Source of the DNA: Flavobacterium salmonis
GTDB lineage: Bacteria > Bacteroidota > Bacteroidia > Flavobacteriales > Flavobacteriaceae
Direction of reading: 5' to 3'
Length of the DNA: 64,000 nucleotides
Assembly (NCBI RefSeq): GCF_903819435.1
Contig: NZ_CAIJDP010000079.1
Location: forward strand, 1-64,000
Every line of letters starts with the position of its first letter. Positions within the stretch are counted from its first letter, which is position 1. Below the pieces are notes generated by a model. It saw only the letters and a program-made list of their open reading frames with translations. It was not told the DNA's origin and did no database searches. The translations under genes were made by a program, and so were the position numbers. Below, in pieces: positions 7,333-14,389 of this stretch.

Positions 7333-7870
7333 TTTTTTAGGTCGCAAAGATTTAACCAGAGGTATCAGAAACAACAACCCGGGTAATTTAGTTTTGACTA
7401 ATATAACTTGGCAGGGTAAAATTCCTAATAGTCAAAATACTGATGGTCATTTTGAACAATTTACAGAAGTTAAATACGGTATCCGCGCCATGTTGCGTGA
7501 TTTAACAAATGATATTTCTAAAGGTAAAAACACTATTAGAAAGCTTATTACTGAATATGCGCCACCTTCTGAAAATGACACTCAAAAATATATTGATGTT
7601 ATTTCTAAATCTGTTGGTTTAACACCTGATCAAAAAATTCAAATTGTAGATTCTAAGTTTTACTTAGTTATTGCGCGTGCTATCATTAAGCGCGAATGCG
7701 CTCCGAATCATGATTTAATTTATGATTCAGATATTCAGGATGCAATAGACATTATTGGGGATTATAATTTGGATAACGTTACTATTGTGTCTAAGAAAAA
7801 ATTCAAATTCAATTATTTATTGATTCCTGTACTGCTTTTTTTTTATACTGTTTTAAGCGTTACAGTTTAA
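7325..7870 (+). CDS. Virion-type murein-degrading protein (P5-like structural lysin) with C-terminal membrane anchor
   Basis: The 181-residue protein begins with the RGIRNNNPGNL motif (residues 11-21) typical of phage structural protein P5 and related transglycosylase-like proteins. FTEVKYGIRAM, which also belongs to that fold, follows at about residue 46. After the domain (about 10-125) comes a helical linker and one hydrophobic span at the extreme C-terminus (about 160-180). A membrane-tethered lysin suits a particle with an internal membrane, cutting the cell wall during entry or exit. Overlap with the upstream small membrane gene supports a shared unit. Confidence 0.75.
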   Translation: MSSFLGRKDLTRGIRNNNPGNLVLTNITWQGKIPNSQNTDGHFEQFTEVKYGIRAMLRDLTNDISKGKNTIRKLITEYAPPSENDTQKYIDVISKSVGLTPDQKIQIVDSKFYLVIARAIIKRECAPNHDLIYDSDIQDAIDIIGDYNLDNVTIVSKKKFKFNYLLIPVLLFFYTVLSVTV

Positions 7871-7913
7871 ACAAACGCCAAAAAAGATAATTAACTATTA
7901 AAAAATAAATATC

Positions 7914-8021
7914 ATGTTAGAAAAAATAAAAACATTTTACTCAGAGCATAAAAAAGTTGTGAATATCGTTTTAATTGGTCTTGGTGCTTTTCTTGCCTAT
8001 TACCTTTTTAAAAAGAAGTAA
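7914..8021 (+). CDS. Tiny single-span membrane protein (35 aa)
   Basis: ATG at 7914 opens a 35-codon frame. It has a charged N-terminus (MLEKIKTFYSEHKK), one membrane span (about residues 15-32) and a KKK end. This N-out/K-in layout resembles abundant small coat or membrane proteins of small phages. The next gene starts 5 bases later. Its terminator-like hairpin at 8046-8076 lies inside that next gene, which could favour transcripts ending just after this one. Confidence 0.6.
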   Translation: MLEKIKTFYSEHKKVVNIVLIGLGAFLAYYLFKKK

Positions 8022-8025
8022 AAAA

Positions 8026-8538
8026 ATGGCTCTCAATAATAGAACAAAAAGCCAAGCCAATACAGTTTGGCTTTTTGACTTCATTAAGCAGTACTGGTTT
8101 GTAATAATTGCTATTGTTATTGGTTATCCTATTTTAAAGGGGCTTTATGATAAGTTTCAGTTATCTGCTGATGATAGGGAATTTCAAAAACAGGAAAATG
8201 ATTTGAAAATTGCTTCACAAAGTCCTATAACTCGTGAGTTAGAACTTAATAAAGTAACTACAAATCAGGATGTACACGCTATCGCTGAAGCTGTATCTGT
8301 TTGGTTAGGTACAGATAAGCAAACTAAGGATGCGCCTTGGTACACTTGGATTACAGAGCCTTATTCAAATTTTGAAGATGAAGATGCCGTTATTCGTGAA
8401 CTTTTAAAAGTTAAGCAATCTACTACGGCTTTACTTGTTGTAAAGGCTTATTATGTAATTACAAGACGTGATTTAAAAGCAGATTTAAAAAAATATTTGT
8501 CCAATTCGGATTTAAAGAAAATCCCATTATTTGATTAA
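8026..8538 (+). CDS. Membrane-anchored phage protein (170 aa)
   Basis: The ATG at 8026 is preferred over an upstream in-frame ATG at 7975, because the latter would overlap most of the 35-residue gene. The 170-residue product has one N-terminal membrane span (about residues 20-42) followed by a soluble helical domain of about 125 residues, ending in PLFD. No family is recognised. The position between the tiny membrane protein and the large beta-rich protein suggests a virion membrane or spike-base protein. Confidence 0.68.
   Translation: MALNNRTKSQANTVWLFDFIKQYWFVIIAIVIGYPILKGLYDKFQLSADDREFQKQENDLKIASQSPITRELELNKVTTNQDVHAIAEAVSVWLGTDKQTKDAPWYTWITEPYSNFEDEDAVIRELLKVKQSTTALLVVKAYYVITRRDLKADLKKYLSNSDLKKIPLFD
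8046..8076 (+). terminator. Intrinsic-terminator-like hairpin inside a coding region
   Basis: AAAAAGCCAA (8046-8055) pairs perfectly with TTGGCTTTTT (8067-8076) around an 11-nt loop, and the right arm ends in five U. It lies within codons 7-17 of the 170-residue gene and 25 bases after the stop of the 35-residue gene. If it works as a terminator, it would lower expression of everything downstream relative to the tiny membrane protein. Confidence 0.55.
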
Positions 8539-8541
8539 TTT

Positions 8542-9429
8542 ATGGATTATATAGATAATTATATTCTTTACATGGATAGTAGTTATTCGGTGAAAGCAAA
8601 GGGTTTTGATGGTGAAATGAATAATCATTTTGATACTCGTAAATATGTTTTAGAGGGTATAGATACAGATTTCTTTATTCTTGCTGTTTTTATTGATAAT
8701 AAAAGAGTCGACGGTTTTCAATTTGATAATACATCTATTGATCTTTCTTATCATACCGACAACTTGTTTATGAAATCAATTATTAATGATTTTGGTATGA
8801 CTGATTTAAATCTTATTCCTTTAAATCATTTTTTGCCTGCTTACAAAAAAGTTATGTTTCAGGTTAATAGGTCTGTTAATCTTCCTTCTTTTGTTGATGT
8901 TTCTCTTTCTCCTCCATTGTCTGTTAAAAGTTTGTCATTTTATGGTCTTGTTTGTCCTACTTATATTGTAAAACAACATACTCCACATTCAAGAAATCAG
9001 AGGACTTTGGTTGTTTCTCACAGAGGCTCTGAAAATGGTCTTACAGAGGCTACTATTTTTCCTTATGGCGTAAATATCGGTGCTCAGTTTGTAAATCAGT
9101 TTGTAGGTTTAAATTCTGATCCTGATGATGGTTTTCAGTTTTATCCTGTCGGTTCTTCTCATTTTAGTATTGACGATACTTATATTCAAGTTGGTTTTAT
9201 GGGTAATCAGGATAAGTTTTTTGAATTTGATATTGAAACCTTAATAGATCAAAATATTATAAAATTGTCTGTTAGTGATCAATATAGAGTTACTAAAGTT
9301 CAGCCTAATGCTAATGGTAAAACTCAATGGGAGTTTTTAATAGATAAATTGCTTATTAATTCAAATGATGCAGATTTTTCTTTTACTGTTGCTATTGACT
9401 GGAAAAAACTACCTTCTTTAGGAGGTTAA
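8542..9429 (+). CDS. Candidate major capsid or spike protein, beta-rich (295 aa)
   Basis: This is the largest structural-type gene of the element, starting 3 bases after the preceding stop. The 295-residue product (about 33 kDa) has no membrane span. It is dominated by beta-strand patterns with many Phe, Asp, Asn and Ser residues and a central Pro-rich turn (LSPPLS). A double jelly-roll capsid protein of the FLiP/PM2 kind has about this size, so this is one of two candidates for the major capsid protein. The spike or receptor-binding protein is the alternative. The assignment rests on size and context. Confidence 0.62.
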   Translation: MDYIDNYILYMDSSYSVKAKGFDGEMNNHFDTRKYVLEGIDTDFFILAVFIDNKRVDGFQFDNTSIDLSYHTDNLFMKSIINDFGMTDLNLIPLNHFLPAYKKVMFQVNRSVNLPSFVDVSLSPPLSVKSLSFYGLVCPTYIVKQHTPHSRNQRTLVVSHRGSENGLTEATIFPYGVNIGAQFVNQFVGLNSDPDDGFQFYPVGSSHFSIDDTYIQVGFMGNQDKFFEFDIETLIDQNIIKLSVSDQYRVTKVQPNANGKTQWEFLIDKLLINSNDADFSFTVAIDWKKLPSLGG

Positions 9430-9433
9430 TAAA

Positions 9434-9658
9434 ATGGCTAATACTACACTTACTCCATATAGCTGTACTGTCTTTAATAAAGATAAATCAATAAAACCCA
9501 TAAAAATTGAGTTTTGTAAGTCTATATTTTACCTCCATAATTGGTGTAAACATGTCGGATTTGATTATCACTACATTAATATTTACAATCGAAAAACAGG
9601 TAAATATATTTCTCGGCAATACTTTAATGATTACATAATAGATAAGCCTTTGTATTAA
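9434..9658 (+). CDS. Small phage protein (74 aa)
   Basis: This 74-residue product starts 4 bases after the previous stop. It is rich in Tyr, His and Lys, has three cysteines (positions about 10, 28 and 38) and no membrane span. I do not recognise it. Its last codons form the left arm of a strong hairpin (9642-9673), so it is the last gene of the late operon. Confidence 0.6.
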   Translation: MANTTLTPYSCTVFNKDKSIKPIKIEFCKSIFYLHNWCKHVGFDYHYINIYNRKTGKYISRQYFNDYIIDKPLY

Positions 9659-9673
9659 TTTACAAAGGCTTAT
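9642..9673 (+). terminator. Perfect 13-bp hairpin at end of late operon
   Basis: ATAAGCCTTTGTA (9642-9654) and TACAAAGGCTTAT (9661-9673) pair perfectly around TTAATT. The stop codon of the 74-residue gene falls in the loop. A T-run follows only about 20 bases later, so this may be a poor intrinsic terminator. In a single-stranded genome it could instead serve as a packaging signal or complementary-strand origin. Confidence 0.55.
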
Positions 9674-9803
9674 GAATTTAACGAAATAGATTTTTTTAAG
9701 GTATAATTATTTATTCTTTTATAGCAATTGACAAAGTGAAATTAAAATTATTGGCACTATATTTGAAAATCTTTAGTAATTATAAACTCACAAACTAAAC
9801 TAC

Positions 9804-10355
9804 ATGAAAAAAACTACTTTACTAAAAATATTGATTGGACTGGTTTCCGTTCTTATTCTTCTTTTTTCTTTGTCTTTAATTAATTCAAACTATATTCATA
9901 ATCAATCCGAAAAAGAATATGGTTTATCATCAGATCATGAGGCAGAGCAAAAGTATTTACATGATTTAACAATAAAAAACAGAAATATTAGAAACAATTG
10001 GAGTAATTATATAAATGTTTCTACTAATCAATATAGTTATTACGGTATTGGAGGTATTGAGAATTTAAAAATTGTCTGTAAAAATGATACTCCTTATGTA
10101 ATTGATGAGTTATATGTTGATGTTTGTTATGTTATAGATGATGGAAGCTGTTATAAAATTGAGTCTATAGTTTTTAATAATGTTCCTGCAAATTCAGAAG
10201 TTCAAAAGGATGCTCCCAATTCTTCAAGGGGTAAAAAAGTTAGTTTGGATATTTTAGATATATATAGTGATAAGCTTAATTTTTTATATAATATTACTAC
10301 TCCCCTTCCAGATGGAACAAATGACCCTTATTTTTCTAAGGTCAGACGTAGATAA
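9804..10355 (+). CDS. Exported or membrane-anchored hypothetical protein, possible lysogenic conversion gene
   Basis: The 183-residue product has a clear N-terminal signal anchor (about residues 7-28). A Tyr/Asn-rich periplasmic part follows, with a beta-sandwich-like domain (about 65-160: LKIVCKNDTPYVIDELYVDVCYVI). It stands apart from the late operon after a 145-base gap and a hairpin, and has its own terminator at 10367-10393. A separately transcribed envelope gene at the prophage edge suggests expression in the lysogen, perhaps for superinfection exclusion. That role is inference. Confidence 0.6.
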   Translation: MKKTTLLKILIGLVSVLILLFSLSLINSNYIHNQSEKEYGLSSDHEAEQKYLHDLTIKNRNIRNNWSNYINVSTNQYSYYGIGGIENLKIVCKNDTPYVIDELYVDVCYVIDDGSCYKIESIVFNNVPANSEVQKDAPNSSRGKKVSLDILDIYSDKLNFLYNITTPLPDGTNDPYFSKVRRR

Positions 10356-10366
10356 ATTCAATAAAT

Positions 10367-10393
10367 AAGCCCCAATAAAACGGGGCTTTTTTT
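10367..10393 (+). terminator. Rho-independent terminator
   Basis: AAGCCCC (10367-10373) pairs with GGGGCTT (10382-10388) around an 8-nt loop and is followed by a run of seven T. It lies 11 bases after the last gene of the phage-like element. Confidence 0.85.
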
Positions 10394-10491
10394 ATGTTCC
10401 TATTTTGCTTACTTTCACTAAAACTTTAAAAAAATAGGCTTAAATACGTTGTTAATAAATTTGTTAACATCTTGTTGGACATTCTGTAAAT

Positions 10492-10512
10492 CATACTATA
10501 AATTATAGTTCA
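10492..10512 (+). other. attR, dif-like XerC/XerD site
   Basis: CATAC followed by TATAAATTATAGTTCA. Its core ACTATAA-A-TTATAGT is a palindrome with one central base, as expected of facing XerC and XerD arms. It has 20 of 21 bases in common with attL at 2884-2904. It is the better dif match of the two. Confidence 0.8.
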
Positions 10513-10518
10513 GATTAT

Positions 10519-10560
10519 ATTTATTTAAAAAGCATCAAATTTGATGCTTTTTAAATAAAT
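10519..10560. terminator. Perfect 42-bp palindrome
   Basis: Positions 10519-10560 read the same on both strands without a mismatch; the centre is AAATTT and the GC part is GCATC/GATGC. It lies 7 bases outside attR and just before the stop of the minus-strand gene at 10568. It is probably a bidirectional terminator, and it may also mark or assist the dif region. Confidence 0.8.
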
Positions 10561-10567
10561 TTGACTT

Positions 10568-10984
10568 TTAAAGCTTTTTAGAATACACCGCTTTACCATT
10601 TAAGGAAACTTCAAAATCGCTTTTTTGTTCATTAAAAGTTGTTCGTAAAGCGTTTCCTTTGAAAATTGTAACATCTCCATAGACTTTTCCTGATTCAACA
10701 GATTCATATTCAAATAATAATTTTTTATTATCTGGTTCTATACTTAATTTATAACTGGAAAACTTTGTTCCTTTTAAATTAAACTCTTGTCGTGAATCAA
10801 TGATTTTTCCATCAGCGTAAAAATTTGTAATCGTTTTGTTTAAAGTAATGTCTGGGTAAAATTCATTTACTTTTTTAAGGAGTTCATACTGTGCCTCATT
10901 TGCATCTTCTTGTTTGGATGTAATGGTTTGGGCAAACGAAATTGTTGAGAAAATTAAAGCTAAAATTAAAATGTACTTTTTCAT
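10568..10984 (-). CDS. Secreted hypothetical protein (138 aa)
   Basis: The 138-residue product has a standard signal peptide (MKKYILILALIFSTISFAQ, cleavage expected after SFA). The mature protein is about 120 residues with regular beta strands, similar in style to the many small periplasmic DUF proteins of Flavobacteria. No catalytic motif is seen. It stands alone, with the 42-bp palindrome as its terminator. Confidence 0.75.
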   Translation of the reverse strand: MKKYILILALIFSTISFAQTITSKQEDANEAQYELLKKVNEFYPDITLNKTITNFYADGKIIDSRQEFNLKGTKFSSYKLSIEPDNKKLLFEYESVESGKVYGDVTIFKGNALRTTFNEQKSDFEVSLNGKAVYSKKL

Positions 10985-11097
10985 AATTCTTAAATTTAAG
11001 ATTAATATTTTGAAATGTTTTTATAACAAATTTCTGCGTAATAAAATCAAACCATTATTTTAAATAAGTTTAATTATCTAACAAGGTATGAAATCTT

Positions 11098-11105
11098 TAC
11101 CTTTG
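11098..11105 (+). promoter_or_regulatory. -7 promoter box TAnnTTTG
   Basis: TACCTTTG matches the Bacteroidota sigma-A -7 consensus. It lies 31 bases before the ATG at 11136 and downstream of an in-frame ATG at 11088. Transcription from here would start near 11112, so it decides the start codon of the efflux gene. The -33 region (near GTTTAA at 11068-11073) is a weak match. Confidence 0.55.
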
Positions 11106-11135
11106 CAAAAAATTAAAAGCAATCATTTAAGAAAA

Positions 11136-12365
11136 ATGACAACAAAAAAATATATTAAGCTAATCCTTATTTTAGGTTCTTTAACTGCACTTGGTCCTTT
11201 CTCAATTGATATGTATTTACCGGGTTTTTCAGGAATTGCAACAGATTTAAATACTACTGTCGCAAAAGTTTCCATGAGTTTATCAAGTTATTTTATCGGG
11301 ATTTCAGCGGGACAATTGCTTTATGGTCCTTTATTAGATCGGCTTGGACGAAAAAAACCGTTGTTTATAGGTTTAATGGTTTATATTTTAGCTTCTTTAG
11401 GATGTGTGTATGTTGCTGATATTAATACTTTTATATTTTTGAGATTTATTCAGGCAATTGGCAGTTGTGCCGCAACGGTAGCTTCTGTCGCGATGGTCAG
11501 GGACTTATTTCCAGTAAAAGATATTCCTAAAGTTTTTTCTTTGTTAATGCTTGTTCTTGGACTTTCACCAATGCTGGCACCAACAATTGGTGGTTATGTA
11601 ACCGAAGATTATGGCTGGCATGTAGTGTTTTTAATATTAATGTGCATGGGAATAGCTATTCTGGCTGCATCACAAATAGGTTTACCAAATACTTATAAAC
11701 CTGATACCTCGATTTCATTAAAACCAAAACCAATCATTTCTAACTTTTTTAAAGTGCTTAAAGAACCTCAATTTTTCACTTATGGATTTACAGGTTCAAT
11801 AGCTTTTTCCGGATTATTTTCATACGTAGCGGCCTCTCCCATCATTTTTATGGATATTTACCATGTTGATGCCAAGACATATGGATGGATATTTGCCTTT
11901 ATGTCAGTGAGTTTCATTGGTTCAAGTCAATTAAATTCGGTTCTATTGAAGAAATTTTCCAGCGAACAAATGATATTCAGTGCTTTAATCACTCAATCCG
12001 TGATAAGTATTGTTTTTTTGGTTCTTTCTTTGAATGATCTTTTAGGTTTATATGGAACGATTGGAATGTTGTTTCTATTTTTAGGCTGTTTAGGAATTTC
12101 AAATCCTAATACTGCAGGACTTACAATGGCTCCTTTTGCTAAAAATGCAGGAAGTGCTTCAGCATTAATGGGAGCAATTCAGCTTGGTTTAGGAGCTTTA
12201 GCTTCTTTTGCTATTGGAGCTTTTGTTAAAGACTCGGTTGTACCAATGGTAGTCATCATGACGGCTACTACTATTTTGGCATTTATTATTCTAAATATTG
12301 GAAAACGCTTTATCATACAAAAAGTAGAAATATCCTCTGAAGATGAAATTACGATTGGGCATTGA
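11136..12365 (+). CDS. Bcr/CflA-family multidrug efflux MFS transporter
   Basis: The 409-residue product has 12 membrane spans. Family marks are the start LTALGPFSIDMYLPGF, the loop GPLLDRLGRKKPLFIG (MFS motif A, about residues 60-75) and RDLFP after the fourth span. Members export drugs such as bicyclomycin and chloramphenicol, or amino acids, by proton antiport. The start at 11136 (MTTKKYIKLI) is chosen because a -7 box lies inside the longer frame that begins at 11088. It converges with ndh, sharing a terminator. Confidence 0.9.
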   Translation: MTTKKYIKLILILGSLTALGPFSIDMYLPGFSGIATDLNTTVAKVSMSLSSYFIGISAGQLLYGPLLDRLGRKKPLFIGLMVYILASLGCVYVADINTFIFLRFIQAIGSCAATVASVAMVRDLFPVKDIPKVFSLLMLVLGLSPMLAPTIGGYVTEDYGWHVVFLILMCMGIAILAASQIGLPNTYKPDTSISLKPKPIISNFFKVLKEPQFFTYGFTGSIAFSGLFSYVAASPIIFMDIYHVDAKTYGWIFAFMSVSFIGSSQLNSVLLKKFSSEQMIFSALITQSVISIVFLVLSLNDLLGLYGTIGMLFLFLGCLGISNPNTAGLTMAPFAKNAGSASALMGAIQLGLGALASFAIGAFVKDSVVPMVVIMTATTILAFIILNIGKRFIIQKVEISSEDEITIGH

Positions 12366-12375
12366 AATTTATTAT

Positions 12376-12410
12376 AAAAAAATCCGGAATTTTGAATTCC
12401 GGATTTTTTT
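12376..12410. terminator. Bidirectional terminator between convergent genes
   Basis: A 16-bp perfect stem with a 3-nt loop (TTG at 12392-12394) has A-runs on the left and T-runs on the right, with core ATCCGGAATT. It serves the efflux gene (plus) and ndh (minus), whose stop codon it overlaps. Confidence 0.9.
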
Positions 12411-13671
12411 ATACCTGTTTTTTATCAGGCCTGATTATCATTCTAAGAGATTGGTCTCTGGCGAAATAGGCTATCATCCAATTATAGAAAGTTTTCAATC
12501 TGTTTCTGTAAGTGATTAGCGAAATTAAATGAACAAATAACCAAATGAACCAGGCAAAAAATCCTTTAAAGTGCCATTTAGGATTGGGTAAATCAACCAC
12601 AGCTTTATTTTTTCCAATAATTGCCATCGATCCTTTGTCATTGTAAACAAAAGGTTTAAGTGATTTTTTTTGAAGTGAAGCTTTAAAGTTTTTAGCAAGA
12701 TTTATTCCTTGTTGTATGGCAACCTGTGCTACCTGGGGATGGCCATTAGGAAAGTTTTTATCAGCAGTTAAAATAGCGGTATCACCAATAGCATATATGT
12801 TTTCTGTAGCATTCACTTTATTAAATGCATCAGTAGCCATTCTTCTTCCGCGACCATAACTTTCCGCTGGCATTCCTTCAAAAATTTTAGCAGTAACACC
12901 AGCTGCCCATATCAAATTTTTGGTTTTAATTGTTTCTCCGTTTTCAAAATATACGGTATCATCAATATAATCAGTTACTTTGCTGTTCAATTTAACAACA
13001 ACGCCTAATTTTGTAAGTGCCTCTAAAGTATCTTTTTGAGAAGCCTCGCTCATTGGTGCGAGCAGTGCATCTCCACCGTCAACTAAGTAAACGTTACTTG
13101 CAGTAGTGTCTAATTCGGGATACTCTTTTAGTAAAATATTTTTTCGCATTTCAGCAAACATACCTGAAACCTCTACTCCTGTTGGACCTCCACCGGCAAC
13201 AACAATTGTTAATAATTTACGACGCTTACGGATTTCTTTGCAAATCGCTGCTTTTTCTAAATTCTTAAGCAATGTGTTTCGCATTACGATGGCATCATTC
13301 AAGGTTTTCATCGGAATGGCATTTTTCATCACGTTTTCCATTCCAAAATAACTGGTTTCAGCACCTGTAGCAAAGACCAAATGATCGTATGACAACTCAC
13401 CGTTGCTTAAAATCACCTTATTTTCTGCAGGCACAACTGATAATAATTCGCCTAAACGAAACTGAAGATTTTTTTTACCTGCAAAAAACTTTCTAAAGGG
13501 ATAACTGATACTTGAAGGTTCTAAAAAAGCGGTAGCAACCTGATATATAAGGGGTGGAAAAAAATTGTAATTGTTTTTATCTACAAGCGTTACTTGTATT
13601 TGAGGATGATTTAGAAGTTCTTTTGCCAGATTTAATCCTGCAAAACCACCTCCAATGATGACTATATTCAT
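12409..13671 (-). CDS. ndh: Type II NADH:quinone oxidoreductase (NDH-2)
   Basis: The 420-residue flavoprotein starts with the FAD-binding GGGFAGLNLAKEL (residues 7-19). It carries the second Rossmann motif GGGPTGVEVSG (about 160-170) and a late FAD block YAIGDTA (about 293-299). The C-terminal 60 residues hold an amphipathic to membrane segment (FFAWFIWLFVHLISLIT) that anchors it to the inner membrane. NDH-2 passes electrons from NADH to menaquinone without pumping protons. This fits the menA and menB genes nearby. Confidence 0.92.
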   Translation of the reverse strand: MNIVIIGGGFAGLNLAKELLNHPQIQVTLVDKNNYNFFPPLIYQVATAFLEPSSISYPFRKFFAGKKNLQFRLGELLSVVPAENKVILSNGELSYDHLVFATGAETSYFGMENVMKNAIPMKTLNDAIVMRNTLLKNLEKAAICKEIRKRRKLLTIVVAGGGPTGVEVSGMFAEMRKNILLKEYPELDTTASNVYLVDGGDALLAPMSEASQKDTLEALTKLGVVVKLNSKVTDYIDDTVYFENGETIKTKNLIWAAGVTAKIFEGMPAESYGRGRRMATDAFNKVNATENIYAIGDTAILTADKNFPNGHPQVAQVAIQQGINLAKNFKASLQKKSLKPFVYNDKGSMAIIGKNKAVVDLPNPKWHFKGFFAWFIWLFVHLISLITYRNRLKTFYNWMIAYFARDQSLRMIIRPDKKQV

Positions 13672-13825
13672 AATATATTGTTTTTAAGACTATTGTACAA
13701 AAACTATTCTGTTTGCATTACTTTATAAATTTAACACTAATAATTTCAAGTACAAACTCATCTTTAAAATTTATTTTTTAAAATTACACAAACTAATCTT
13801 ATTGATTTCTTTTATGAATTCAGTA

Positions 13826-14350
13826 TTAATTGGATAATTTGAGCTTCATCATAATATCTGTCTGTTCGTCATTTCCTAATTTAAAAATATGCTTGTCAAA
13901 TTCGATGAAACCATTTTTCTTATAAAAATTTATTGCTCTTTGATTTTCTTCCCAAACTCCTAACCATACATATTCTGATGTTTTTTGATTTGCTATTTCT
14001 ATCGCTTTATCATAAAGTAATTGCCCTACGCTTTTTCCATGAAACTCTTTTGTCACATAGATGCGTTCTATTTCAAGCGCTTTATTGTCTTTTAATTCGG
14101 TTTGTGATGCTCCAAAGTTTATTTTTAAATAACCAATCACTTTATTATCCAACATTGCAAAATAGAATTCAGAATTTTCATCTTTAAGTTCAGCAGTTAA
14201 TTTTTCGTTAGAAAATCCTTCTTCGAGATAGCTTTTCATATTTTCTTCAGAGTTTGATTCTGAAAAAGTTTCCTGGAAAGTTTGTCTGCCAATTTCCTGT
14301 AATTGAGTAATTTCCTTAACCGAAATTCTCTTTATTTCAATAGTATTCAT
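13826..14350 (-). CDS. GNAT family N-acetyltransferase
   Basis: The 174-residue product has the GNAT fold. A conserved motif A covers about residues 89-115, with IERIYVTKEFHGKSVGQLLYDKAI giving the acetyl-CoA-binding V/I-x-x-x-x-x-G-x-x-G-x-G/A pattern. Motif B follows (YVWLGVWEENQRAINFYKKNGF, about 131-152). The layout resembles the YjgM/diamine-type acetyltransferases. The substrate is not evident. It is monocistronic. Confidence 0.85.
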   Translation of the reverse strand: MNTIEIKRISVKEITQLQEIGRQTFQETFSESNSEENMKSYLEEGFSNEKLTAELKDENSEFYFAMLDNKVIGYLKINFGASQTELKDNKALEIERIYVTKEFHGKSVGQLLYDKAIEIANQKTSEYVWLGVWEENQRAINFYKKNGFIEFDKHIFKLGNDEQTDIMMKLKLSN

Positions 14351-14389
14351 TCTGGATGTTTTTTAAGCACTATAAAGCTAATTTTAAAA

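Larger units (their letters stand above)
2884..10512 (+). mobile_element. dif-integrated small tailless membrane-phage-like element (prophage)
   Basis: A 7.6-kb block of compact plus-strand genes is bounded by a 21-bp near-identical direct repeat (2884-2904 and 10492-10512). It encodes a Rep_trans initiator, an HTH protein, beta-rich candidate capsid or spike proteins, several one-span membrane proteins and a muramidase-like protein with a membrane tail. No integrase, Zot/pI ATPase, terminase, portal or tail gene is present. Integration by host XerC/XerD at dif is inferred. The gene content best fits tailless internal-membrane phages such as Finnlakeviridae (FLiP), Obscuriviridae or corticoviruses. 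All expected modules look intact, so it may be an active prophage. Confidence 0.85.

Noticed and set aside
7975..8025. Upstream start for the 170-residue phage protein
   Set aside because: It would overlap the 35-codon membrane protein gene for most of its length and add a leader unrelated to the rest; the ATG at 8026 directly follows that gene.
9728..9765. Promoter for the 183-residue phage gene (TTG ... TATATTTG)
   Set aside because: TATATTTG at 9758-9765 is a good -7 box, but the only TTG upstream is 27 bases away, too far for the usual 17-23; a -7 box alone was not enough for a feature.
2884..10512. Filamentous phage (inovirus) as the identity of the element
   Set aside because: Xer-type integration and a Rep_trans initiator are inovirus-like, but no Zot/pI Walker-A protein is encoded and a P5-like lysin is present, which filamentous phages do not need.
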